From assembly GCF_040548735.1 (NCBI RefSeq), contig NZ_JBEPSD010000002.1, positions 434,001 to 498,000 of the forward strand: DNA of 64,000 bases. Reading direction: 5' to 3'. The notes under the pieces are model-generated. The model ran no database searches. It saw only the letters and a program-made list of their open reading frames with translations, and was not told where the DNA came from. The DNA is from Rhodanobacter soli (lineage in GTDB: Bacteria; Pseudomonadota; Gammaproteobacteria; Xanthomonadales; Rhodanobacteraceae). Made by a program: the position numbers and the translations under genes. Within the stretch, counting starts at the first letter, position 1. Each line of letters opens with the position of its first letter. Positions 15,691 to 23,017 of the stretch are shown piece after piece.

Positions 15691-15888
15691 ATACCCCCCG
15701 GTACAGCCCGCATTTTTCGCGCAAGCCCATGTTTTTCTTGTCCACGTGATGTGGCCGGCTGCCGCAGGGATTGATGCCGCGCCTTGCCGTCCCATCACGG
15801 CTGGAGCGTACTCCGTTCGGAGTATTCAGTCGCATGGGCCGCCAAGGTCATGCTGCGTCTCCCGCTCAGACACTCAGGAATTCCCGAC
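15691..15888. promoter_or_regulatory. Divergent control region between the LuxR regulator and the secreted-protein gene
   Basis: A 198-base non-coding gap separates two divergent starts and so must hold promoters in both directions. An inverted ACTCCGTTCGGAGT lies at about 15810-15823, a good symmetrical candidate for an operator. I cannot assign -35 and -10 boxes with confidence. Confidence 0.4.
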
Positions 15889-16692
15889 ATGGACATCAAG
15901 CGATGGTTTGGCCTATCCCTTTCAGCGCTGCTGCTGACCCTGGTCGGAGCGACAGCGGCATGGGCTGCCACGACCGTGACGTACAGCGGTCAAGGCTTCA
16001 ACTTCGACGGAACCACTTACAACCTCAACGATCAACGCTGCGGCCTGACCGGGCAGGACGACGCCAATGATGGCGGCACCGGCCTGTTCGCCAACTGGCA
16101 CGGGGCGGGCCAGCCGTACCAGACCGGGGACGCCTATATCGTCTGGGTACTGACCGCCAACGGAGCGACATCGGCAACGCTCAACCTGCCGGACAAAACC
16201 GTCCAGATGATCAAGGTCGGCGGCACGTTCAAGTTCGCCAGCGCTTATTACCCGTACCTGACTCTCGTCAACACGCCGGTGACGGCCAGTTACACGGGCA
16301 CCGCCAGGGGCAGCGTGCAGTTGGTGGTCAGCCACGGCTGCCAACCGTTCGAAACCGATGGCGCGTGGTGCTCGCCGGGTTACTGGCGCAATGCCTCGCA
16401 GGCGGCGTGGGATCTGATCGGCGTGGACAAGTATGCGGCGTTCAACGATACGGTCGTCCCGGACTTCTACATCACGCCTTCGCCGGCTGATCCGACGCTC
16501 TCCCAGGTGCTTACCACGCCGGGTGCCAATACCTTTGGCGCGGCAGCGGCCCCGTACGGCTTGAACGCCTTCAATGCCACCGGTGCCTACCTGACCAACA
16601 GGATCCCGCTGTTCCATTTCGATCCCAACCTGGTCGGCAATGAAAATGCCTGCCCGATCGACAATCACGGCAACTACAAAATTCCGGATTGA
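15889..16692 (+). CDS. Secreted protein with CSPGYWRN motif
   Basis: The 267-residue protein has a clear signal peptide (MDIKRWFGLSLSALLLTLVG to TAAWA), so it is exported. The mature part begins with a beta-rich region (TVTYSGQGFNFDGTTYNLN) and later carries CSPGYWRNASQAAWDLIG, a motif seen in several secreted or surface proteins of unknown role. Paired cysteines (C in NDQRCG, SHGCQPF, WCSPG and NACPID) suggest disulphides. ATG 15889 follows AGGAAT. It is divergent from a LuxR-type regulator and ends 94 bases before a hairpin terminator. I cannot name its function. Confidence 0.75.
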   Translation: MDIKRWFGLSLSALLLTLVGATAAWAATTVTYSGQGFNFDGTTYNLNDQRCGLTGQDDANDGGTGLFANWHGAGQPYQTGDAYIVWVLTANGATSATLNLPDKTVQMIKVGGTFKFASAYYPYLTLVNTPVTASYTGTARGSVQLVVSHGCQPFETDGAWCSPGYWRNASQAAWDLIGVDKYAAFNDTVVPDFYITPSPADPTLSQVLTTPGANTFGAAAAPYGLNAFNATGAYLTNRIPLFHFDPNLVGNENACPIDNHGNYKIPD

Positions 16693-16785
16693 TCGGCAAA
16701 CTCCCGGGGCCGGATTCATGGGAGTGCTGTTTGCTGCGGCGTGCCGCTCCGACGATCCAGCACTACATGCAACAGGGCGACCAAC

Positions 16786-16830
16786 GGCCCGGTGCACAAG
16801 GCGAACCGCCTCACGCACCGGGCCTTCTTG
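16786..16830 (+). terminator. Hairpin terminator after the secreted-protein gene
   Basis: GGCCCGGTGC at 16786-16795 pairs perfectly with GCACCGGGCC at 16815-16824, with TTCTTGTGT after it. The perfect 10-base GC-rich stem followed by T-rich sequence fits an intrinsic terminator. Confidence 0.7.
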
Positions 16831-16955
16831 TGTCCGCAGCGCCGCCGAAACCCTGCGTGCCGGCCGCAAAACCGGGAACGTGGCCAATGGATTTCGTCGG
16901 CCACCTTGGTGGGCTGTGCGGTAGACGTGCGCTTGACTGGCTACGTCCCCCGTGT

Positions 16956-17381
16956 TTATTCCCGGCCCGGCTGATCGCCCGAGGGGATCGCTGCCGGGTC
17001 CATCCAGAACGCTTCCCAGACGTGCCCGTCGGGGTCGGCCAGGCTGCGGCTGTACATGAAGCCAAGATCCTGCACGGGGTTGATGTCGACTGTGCCGCCG
17101 TTGGCCGCCGCCGTGTCGCTCATGGCGTCGACGGCTTCGCGCTCGATCAGCGAAATCGCCAGCATCACCTCGCTTGAGCCTGCAGGAGGGATCGGGCGAT
17201 CAGTGAAGGTGCGCCACTTGGCGTGCGTGAGCAGCATGACGTGGATGGCCTCGCTCCACACCATGCACGCCGCCGTTTCGTCGCTGAATTGAGCGTTGTT
17301 CTCGAAGCCGATGGATTTGTAGAAATGGATGGACGCGTCGAGATGGCCAACAGGGAGGTTCACAAAGATCATTCGAGGCAC
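16956..17381 (-). CDS. VOC-family (glyoxalase/dioxygenase fold) protein
   Basis: A small cytosolic VOC protein that begins MIFVNLPVGHLDASIHFYKS, the standard first strand-helix unit (VxDLxxSxxFY). It ends in LADPDGHVWEAFWMDP, the canonical DPDG(H/N)xxE metal-site strand. GTG 17381 has GGAGG at suitable spacing and gives about 141 residues; ATG 17372 is an alternative. The sequence is close to the group annotated as glyoxalase or extradiol dioxygenase, with no known substrate. The next genes on this strand are a GST and a PhnB-like VOC protein, a set often linked to electrophile or xenobiotic handling. Confidence 0.85.
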   Translation of the reverse strand: MPRMIFVNLPVGHLDASIHFYKSIGFENNAQFSDETAACMVWSEAIHVMLLTHAKWRTFTDRPIPPAGSSEVMLAISLIEREAVDAMSDTAAANGGTVDINPVQDLGFMYSRSLADPDGHVWEAFWMDPAAIPSGDQPGRE

Positions 17382-17525
17382 GACGGATATCCTCCAGCTT
17401 GGTTGAAAGGGGCAGGTGCTGCCTCCCGTTCGATGAACGGGATTCGGCGGTTTCGGCATGGACGAATAACTATTCTGAAATCCGCTGGCAAGGCTTCGGC
17501 TGGAAACCTCCGGGGCGGACCTTCA

Positions 17526-18179
17526 TCAGCCGGTCGGATGCTGGCCAGTGAACACCGCCAATTGCGCGGCGAAAGCACGCTTGAACGCGGGCCGCGCTTC
17601 GCCGCGGGCGGCGTAGGCGGCGAGGCTCGGGTATTCGTCCAGCATGCCCGATGGCTTCAGCCGGAGCAGCGCGTGCACCATCATGAGGTCCCCCGCGCTG
17701 AACGCACCATCGAGCCAGTCGGCATCGCCAAGGCGGTCGGAAAGTTCGCCCAGCCGCTTGCGGATGCGATCCTTCACGAGGGGCAGGCGCTGTTCGGACC
17801 AGGGCTTGTCGCCCTCAAGGAACTTGGCGGTCTGGAGATCGAGGATCGGCGCCTCCACCGTGCTGACCGCGGCGAACATCCATGCGATCGCCCGCGCGCG
17901 GGCATTGGCGTCTTTCGGCAGTAGGCCCGCATGGTGCTCTGCGATATGCAACACGATGGCCCCCGACTCGAACAGGGCGAGATCGCCTTCTTCGTAGGTG
18001 GGAATCTGCCCGAAAGGATGAATCGCCCGATGCGCGGGTTCCTTCATCGCACTGAACGACACAAGGCGAACCTCGTAAGGCTGGCCTGCTTCCTCAAGCG
18101 CCCAGCGAACGCGCATGTCGCGCGCGAGTCCCTGGCCGCGATCGGGCGAACTTTCAAAGGCAGTGATGGTGGGGGTCAT
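17526..18179 (-). CDS. Glutathione S-transferase family protein
   Basis: The 217-residue protein starts at ATG 18179 with MTPTITAFESSPDRGQGLAR; the longer frame to 18275 crosses a palindromic element. The N-terminal thioredoxin-like domain has FGQIPTYEEGDLALFESGAI, the usual cis-Pro and ESxAI glutathione-site strand. The C-terminal helical domain follows, with FSAGDLMMVHALLRL at the N-capping position. The expected substrate is an electrophile conjugated to glutathione. It lies between two VOC genes on the same strand. The exact class is not assigned. Confidence 0.88.
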   Translation of the reverse strand: MTPTITAFESSPDRGQGLARDMRVRWALEEAGQPYEVRLVSFSAMKEPAHRAIHPFGQIPTYEEGDLALFESGAIVLHIAEHHAGLLPKDANARARAIAWMFAAVSTVEAPILDLQTAKFLEGDKPWSEQRLPLVKDRIRKRLGELSDRLGDADWLDGAFSAGDLMMVHALLRLKPSGMLDEYPSLAAYAARGEARPAFKRAFAAQLAVFTGQHPTG

Positions 18180-18200
18180 GGAAAGGCTCCAGCTGATAGG

Positions 18201-18258
18201 GAAACAGGGGGCAGAGTACGTTTTGCGAACAGGCGACTCTGCCTCTTGCCTGGGCACA
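18201..18258. repeat. Palindromic element, motif family 3
   Basis: GAAACAGGGGGCAGAGTACG at 18201-18220 faces GGCGACTCTGCCTCTTGCC at about 18232-18250. It is one of the few copies outside the accessory region and sits between the GST and the PhnB-like gene. Confidence 0.75.
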
Positions 18259-18278
18259 GGGGCTGACGGCTGCAAGCG

Positions 18279-18758
18279 TCAGCCACGCCGCGCGGCCTCG
18301 ATCGCGGCGATGTCGATTTTCGTCATCGTCATCATGGCGTCGAACGCGCGCTTGGCGATGGCGGGGTCCGGGTCGGTGACCGCCGCCGTCAGCACGCGCG
18401 GGGAGATCTGCCACGACAGTCCCCACTTGTCCTGGCACCAGCCGCAGACGTTGGCCTGGCCACCGTTGCCGATGATCGCGTTCCACAGGCGGTCGGTTTC
18501 GGCCTGGTCGTCGGTGGCCACCTGGAACGAGAACGCATTGGTGTGCGGCACCCCGGGGCCGCCGTTCAGGCCCAGGCACGGGATGCCCATCACGGTGAAC
18601 TCGACCGTCAGCACATCGCCTTGCTTGCCGGCGGGATAGTCACCCGGCGCATGATGGACGGCGCCTACGGCGCTATCCTGGAACGTCTTGGCGTAGAACG
18701 TCGCGGCATCCAGGGCGGCGCCGTCATACCAAAGGCAAATCGTGTTCTTGCTGACCAT
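18279..18758 (-). CDS. PhnB-like VOC protein
   Basis: The 159-residue protein resembles the PhnB / 3-demethylubiquinone-methyltransferase-like branch of the VOC fold. The signature runs ICLWYDGAALDAATFYAKTF, then VEFTVMGIPCLGLNGGP, CGWCQDKWGLSWQISPRVL and AKRAFDAMMTMTKIDIAAIE. These proteins are single-domain, cytosolic and mostly of unknown substrate; the old methyltransferase name is not supported. The start MVSKNT is the usual N-terminus. A similar but separate PhnB-like gene occurs at 61.1 kb. Confidence 0.88.
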   Translation of the reverse strand: MVSKNTICLWYDGAALDAATFYAKTFQDSAVGAVHHAPGDYPAGKQGDVLTVEFTVMGIPCLGLNGGPGVPHTNAFSFQVATDDQAETDRLWNAIIGNGGQANVCGWCQDKWGLSWQISPRVLTAAVTDPDPAIAKRAFDAMMTMTKIDIAAIEAARRG

Positions 18759-18901
18759 CGTGGTTCTCCTGGTTCAGGGCGGCGAGGGTGCCCTTCATTC
18801 CTTCGACGAACGAGGGGCGCGCAGATCGACATGCATAAACGGGGGCCAGGCGGAACGCGCGCCCCCACCGTCTCTGGACGTGACCCCTTTGCTCCACGTG
18901 G

Positions 18902-19533
18902 TCACGCCGCGCGTGCTGCGACATTCCCGCGACGCCACCGTAACAGCGCCCAGCCCACGACCGCCATCCACGGATAGGCGGCCAGCGCAAAGCCGCGCTG
19001 CCACATGCCGATGTTCGCGCGGGTCACGAGGTTGCCGGTACCGAACATCACGGCGAGCAGCGCAAAGCCGGCGACGGTATTCACTATCAGGAACGTGATG
19101 ATCCAGCGTAGATCGCGCGGCGCGCGGCGCATCGCGACTGCCGCCAGCGGCGAGCCCAGCAGCACCAGCAGGCCGAGGTTGTAGGCCGTGTGGCGATGAT
19201 CGGGCAGCGGAAACCAGCCGCCGAACAGGAACGCGACGCCATTCGCCGCCACCACGAGCGCCAGCAGCACCGCCAGAACATGGTCGGTGCCGACCGAGCG
19301 CAGGCCGCGATGCACCCCGAGCGCTGCCGCCAGCCCCGCGAAACCACCCATCAACGTACCTGCATTGAACACCATGGGTAACGCGCCGAGTGACTCCCCA
19401 GTTCGCTGGTGAACTGGCCCATGTGGTTGTAACCGGGATACAACATCGCGGCGAGTACCAACGTGCCGAAGTACAGCGCGGGGACCGCATACATCGCATG
19501 GAGCAGGCGGTCGGTCGACGAGGGCACGGGCAT
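18902..19533 (-). pseudogene. DUF998-family membrane protein, split by a frameshift
   Basis: The first part starts at ATG 19533 (MPVPSSTDRLLHAMYAVPAL) and reads to YNHMGQFTSELGSHSARYP. The frame then changes near 19370, and the second part resumes as MVFNAGTLMGGFAGLAAALG and runs through several membrane helices to 18902. In DUF998 proteins the SELG segment leads into LFNAG, so one base is missing around CGTTACCCATGG, where a third C in the CC pair would restore the frame. It is either a real one-base deletion or a sequencing error. Family members are small integral membrane proteins of unknown function. Confidence 0.75.
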
Positions 19534-19623
19534 GTTGGCGTTTCCTGTGGGAGGATGATCGCGATCTGACAGGGATTGCCGCACATGACGTGGCGCCCTG
19601 TGCGGCGAGTCATCGTGAGTGGA

Positions 19624-19806
19624 TCAGGAGTTCGCGGGGACACGCTGCGTACGCGCCGCCAGATCGCGCGGACCGCACTGGCACGGCGCACCCTGCTGGC
19701 AGCCGCACTGGCAGGACGAGGCGACAGCGACCGGTGTCTGACAACCGCAGGTGCAGCTGGCGCCGACACAATGCGTGCACGAGCAGTTTTTCATTTGGGT
19801 GTTCAT
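19624..19806 (-). CDS. Small Cys-rich metallothionein-like protein
   Basis: A 60-residue protein has 11 cysteines between residues 8 and 44, arranged CSCTHC, CTCGC, CQCGC and CQC. That Cys-x-Cys spacing with almost no aromatic residues is the hallmark of metallothioneins, which bind Zn, Cd or Cu. ATG 19806 is backed by GGAG eight bases upstream. The gene is shorter than SmtA-type bacterial metallothioneins and lacks their His pattern, so it may be a separate family. It is divergent from an AraC-type regulator only 98 bases away, which could control it. Metal binding is inference. Confidence 0.7.
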   Translation of the reverse strand: MNTQMKNCSCTHCVGASCTCGCQTPVAVASSCQCGCQQGAPCQCGPRDLAARTQRVPANS

Positions 19807-19904
19807 CGTAGTGCTCCAGGTGGAGTGACAGACCGGAATTGGCCTGAGCGCATTCTGGATACCTTCGTTCCCGCGAACTTGAACAAAGGGGCTGATCGGA
19901 TTCG

Positions 19905-20732
19905 ATGGAAACGCACGCTGACGAGCCTGATTCGCGCAAACGCCCGGTCGCGGGCGTCGGGCGCATCATCGGCTGGCCGGGCGGCAGCCTGTGGTTCGGC
20001 CGCCACCTGGCGCCGATACAGGAGCATGCCCACCACGCGATCCAGATCTCGCTGGCGATGGAGGGCAGCTTCAGGATCCAGGCCGACGGCTGGCCCGCGG
20101 CGCGCGAAACGCGGGGCATGGTCGTCATGCCGGACCGCCGCCACCGCTTCGATGGTTGCGGCGCATCGGTGGCAATGTTGTTCGTGGAGCCGAACTCCGC
20201 GCGCGGTGCCGCGCTCAGGAAGCGCTTTGCGGGATTCGACGTCGCGTTACTGCCGGATGCAGAAGCTCGCGAAGCCGTGCGCTACCTGCACGCCCGGTAC
20301 ATCGCGGCTGCGCCGGATGAGTTGATGGCGCAGTTCGCGCAGGGCGCGGTCTGTCGCATCGCGGGCAATCCGGCGATGGCGCCGAGCGAGGACCCGCGCG
20401 TCACGGCAGCACTCGCCTGGATGCATGCACGATTGGCGACGCCGATCCGGCTCGAAGAAGTCGCGGTCGCGGTCCATTTGTCGCCAGGCCGCTTCCGCCA
20501 TCTCTTCGTCGCCCAGACTGGCACGTCGTTGCGTGCATGGCTGCTGTGGGCACGCATGGCGCGAGCGGTGGAGTACGCGTTCCAGGGACGCTCGTGGACC
20601 GAGGCAGCGCACGAGGCCGGGTTCGCCGATGCGGCACACCTGACACGCACGTGCAGGCGCATGTTCGGGGTGGCGCCGACGATGCTGGTACCGAGCAAGC
20701 TGACTGGGTCAGCGCCTGCTGAAGCCGATTGA
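19905..20732 (+). CDS. AraC-family transcriptional regulator
   Basis: The 275-residue regulator has an N-terminal cupin-like sensor (QEHAHHAIQISLAMEGSFRI, then MVVMPDRRHRFDGCG). Its C-terminal pair of helix-turn-helix motifs is RLEEVAVAVHLSPGRFRHLF and WTEAAHEAGFADAAHLTRTC with MFGVAPT. Paired His residues (QEHAHHAI) and a Cys could bind a small molecule or metal, though that is a guess. It is divergent from the Cys-rich small protein and is its most likely target. ATG 19905 is the first in-frame ATG, with no strong ribosome site. Confidence 0.9.
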   Translation: METHADEPDSRKRPVAGVGRIIGWPGGSLWFGRHLAPIQEHAHHAIQISLAMEGSFRIQADGWPAARETRGMVVMPDRRHRFDGCGASVAMLFVEPNSARGAALRKRFAGFDVALLPDAEAREAVRYLHARYIAAAPDELMAQFAQGAVCRIAGNPAMAPSEDPRVTAALAWMHARLATPIRLEEVAVAVHLSPGRFRHLFVAQTGTSLRAWLLWARMARAVEYAFQGRSWTEAAHEAGFADAAHLTRTCRRMFGVAPTMLVPSKLTGSAPAEAD

Positions 20733-20812
20733 TTTGATGTTCCTGCTCTGCGGGAAGCGGCTCTGACCCGCTTGCGTTTGTGCGTTTGGATTGACATGAA
20801 GAGAGAGGCTCG

Positions 20813-21400
20813 CTACTTCATCCGCGTATCGGTCGCCACCCAGTTGATCTCCCAGGTCTTGCCGCCATCGTCCGAGAAGGCCTGCTCGAAGCGGATCGTG
20901 TCGGCGTCCAGCGGCGTGATCACGAAACGGACGAAGATGGCGCGTCCGTCGAAGTCTTCCTGGTCGTAGAACTCGCCGCGGCCGTCGATGAATCGGCCGA
21001 TCGTCGGCTGGCCCAGCGTCCCGCCGCTGCTGTTGGCGAAGTTGAGGCTCCATTGGCGCGACCGCGGGTTGTAGAGCCGCAGGTTCAGGCCCTCGAAATG
21101 GCCGTCCGGGCCGTCGGCCGTAAGCTCGACCAGGTTGGCGCGGCCGTTCCAGACCTTGCGCACGGTGGTGACACCTTCGTATTCCAACCACTCGTTGGAT
21201 CCCGACAGGGGATGCGCCAGCCGCTTCAGGTGCGTGCGCCACGTGCCGATCTCGAAATCGAAATCGTGCTGGCCATCGCGCGGTGTTTCCGCTCCAGCCC
21301 CGGCGGCCTTCGCCGCTTGTGCGCAGGCCGGCGCAGCCGGCAGGTACAGCAGCCCCATGACGGCCAGGCACGACAGGAAAGCGCGGTAACGGCCAGGCAT
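20813..21400 (-). CDS. Secreted DUF1579-like protein
   Basis: The 195-residue protein starts with a signal peptide (MPGRYRAFLSCLAVMGLLYL to PACAQA). The mature part is beta-rich and begins HDFDFEIGTWRTHLKRL, with GLNLRLYNPRSRQWSLNFAN and FVRFVITPLDADTIRFEQAF following. The segments match the DUF1579-type lipocalin-like barrels that follow EIGxWxxxxxxL. Function is unknown. It is divergent from the HxlR regulator at 21446, with a gap of only 45 bases, so the two probably share regulation. Confidence 0.75.
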   Translation of the reverse strand: MPGRYRAFLSCLAVMGLLYLPAAPACAQAAKAAGAGAETPRDGQHDFDFEIGTWRTHLKRLAHPLSGSNEWLEYEGVTTVRKVWNGRANLVELTADGPDGHFEGLNLRLYNPRSRQWSLNFANSSGGTLGQPTIGRFIDGRGEFYDQEDFDGRAIFVRFVITPLDADTIRFEQAFSDDGGKTWEINWVATDTRMK

Positions 21401-21445
21401 GGCATGCTCCAGGGTGATTCGATCGACTGAACGCTAGAGGCAGCC

Positions 21446-21868
21446 ATGTCCAGCGACAAGAAGGCACGTCCAGGTGCGTATCTGTTGGCCACCTCCCATC
21501 CGCTTGCCGATTGCCCGCTGCACGCGGCCTTCGTCGCGGTCGGCGGCAAATGGAAGCTCACGATCCTGTATTGGCTCGCGCGCGAGCCCCATCATTTTTC
21601 CGGCCTGCTGCGCCGCGTCGCGCCGATCTCGCACAAGGTGCTGACCGAGCAGCTGCGCGAGCTCGAAGCCGATGGCCTGGTCGAGCGCCTGGTGGCCGGA
21701 CGGGTGCCGGCGCCGGTGCAGTACCGCCTGAGCGGTTACGGAGAAACGGTCTTGCCGCTGGTGGAGGAAGCAAGGGTCTGGGGCCTGGCGCACCTTCAGC
21801 GAATGCGCGGCCCGGACCCGGCGCCGTCAGCGGCAGCGCTTGGCTGCGGCGATGCCCTGAGCAGATAG
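21446..21868 (+). CDS. HxlR-family transcriptional regulator
   Basis: The 140-residue winged-helix protein carries the HxlR core CPLHAAFVAVGGKWKLTILY, FSGLLRRVAPISHKVLTEQL and RELEADGLVERLVAGRVPAP. Family members sense electrophiles or reactive species, often through the conserved N-terminal Cys, here in DCPLHAAF. It is divergent from the DUF1579-like secreted protein and may repress it. The 30-residue C-terminal extension after YGETVLPLVEEARVWG is longer than usual. The domain is assigned with confidence, the target is not. Confidence 0.92.
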   Translation: MSSDKKARPGAYLLATSHPLADCPLHAAFVAVGGKWKLTILYWLAREPHHFSGLLRRVAPISHKVLTEQLRELEADGLVERLVAGRVPAPVQYRLSGYGETVLPLVEEARVWGLAHLQRMRGPDPAPSAAALGCGDALSR

Positions 21869-22098
21869 CGGGGCCAGAGCCTCCTCGCCGACCGCCTCGG
21901 TGGTCAGGCCGGCAAACAGGAGCCAGCAGCGCATTCGGCGCTCTGCAAGGGTCGGCTCGGACCGGTTCCCGACCCCGTTTCCGTCGGCGCGCGGCAAGGC
22001 CGCGTACGAAGGCAAGTGACCTCGCCAAAGGAGGCCACGGCAGGCAGCGATCCGCTCTGCTGGATCAGGACGGGACGGTGTGAGCCGTCCCGCCCCGG

Positions 22099-22455
22099 TT
22101 AGGCCGGCAGGCTGACCACCGGCGCGAAGCCGCCGAAGATCATGCGCTTGCCGTCGAAGGGCATGTCGCTGGCAGCCTCCATGCGGGGATCCTTCATGAA
22201 TTTCTCCATGCCGGCGTCGCGGGTGGCCTTGTCGGGCCATTCGACCCACGAGAACACCACCGACTCGCCGTCCTTGGCCTGCACGGCGCGGCGGAAGTCG
22301 GTGAGCTTGCCGTCGGGCACGTCGTCGCCCCAGCACTCCATCACGCGGGTGGCGCCGAATTCCATGAAAATGGCGTCGAAGGTGTTGGCATGCGCAATGA
22401 ATTGCTTGCGCTTGGCGTCAGGCACGGCGATCACGAAACCATCGATGTAGGACAT
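22099..22455 (-). CDS. DUF1428-family protein (YbaA-like)
   Basis: The 118-residue protein begins MSYIDGFVIAVPDAKRKQFI and continues with FMEFGATRVMECWGDDVPDG and ESVVFSWVEWPDKATRDAGM, the full signature of the DUF1428 family. It is a ferredoxin-like alpha/beta fold of unknown function and is cytosolic. The usual length is about 118 residues, so it is intact. It stands alone between the HxlR gene and a pseudogene scrap. A nearby GGGACGG...CCGTCCC stem at 22072-22091 could end transcription. Confidence 0.9.
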   Translation of the reverse strand: MSYIDGFVIAVPDAKRKQFIAHANTFDAIFMEFGATRVMECWGDDVPDGKLTDFRRAVQAKDGESVVFSWVEWPDKATRDAGMEKFMKDPRMEAASDMPFDGKRMIFGGFAPVVSLPA

Positions 22456-22545
22456 GGCTGTCTCCTTGTAGGTCGGAGGACACCGGTACGGCGTCCCTCA
22501 CTCAGGCGACGAATGAGAGCAGGCGTGATCGACATCGGACGCGGA

Positions 22546-22567
22546 CAAAGTGTCAGAGGCAATTTCC
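22546..22567. repeat. Lone motif family 1 half site
   Basis: ACAAAGTGTCAGAGGCAATTTC is a degenerate left half of family 1 without a visible partner. It precedes a paralogous gene scrap. Confidence 0.5.
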
Positions 22568-22625
22568 ACGAAACCGTCTACAACATGCAGTCCGGCTTTC
22601 ACCCACAAACAACTGAGAGGCCCAG

Positions 22626-22793
22626 GTGTTCGGCACCTACGAATCGCGCCATGCCGCAACCGATGCCAGACCGTTCCAGCGCGGCATCAACAGTTTCCAG
22701 CCGATGTTCGACGGACATCTCTGGTGGGTGGTAACCATCTACTGGCAGGGCGAGCGTCCGGACCAGCCGATCCCGGCGCAATACGGTGGTTGA
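22626..22793 (+). pseudogene. C-terminal scrap of a SnoaL-like protein paralogous to the gene at 33516
   Basis: The frame reads FGTYESRHAATDARPFQRG, then FQPMFDGHLWWVVTIYWQGE and RPDQPIPAQYGG, ending at TGA 22791-22793. The complete gene at 33516-34097 ends FSTYESRYVATDAKPFERG, FQLMFDGQRWWVVTIYWQGE, RPDRPIPKQYGG. The match is close at both protein and DNA level over 165 bases and stops abruptly upstream. Only the last 55 codons remain, with no start or ribosome site, so it is a pseudogene. Confidence 0.9.
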
Positions 22794-23017
22794 TCCGGCC
22801 AACCGGGTCAGCGCCGCTGGCATCCGTTTGACTCGGTGAACGGCCTTGCAGGCTTCCATGATCCTGGTTCCACGGTGCGCGGATGGGGCGGAGTCCCGCC
22901 GGTTTCACCGGGATATGCGATAGTTTGCGCATCGGTCTTCCGGGCCGACGGCGAGACATGGTGCCGGATGACACGGCGCCGGAGAGCCGGATCGCAGGGG
23001 GAGCGGTTGGATTGCGC

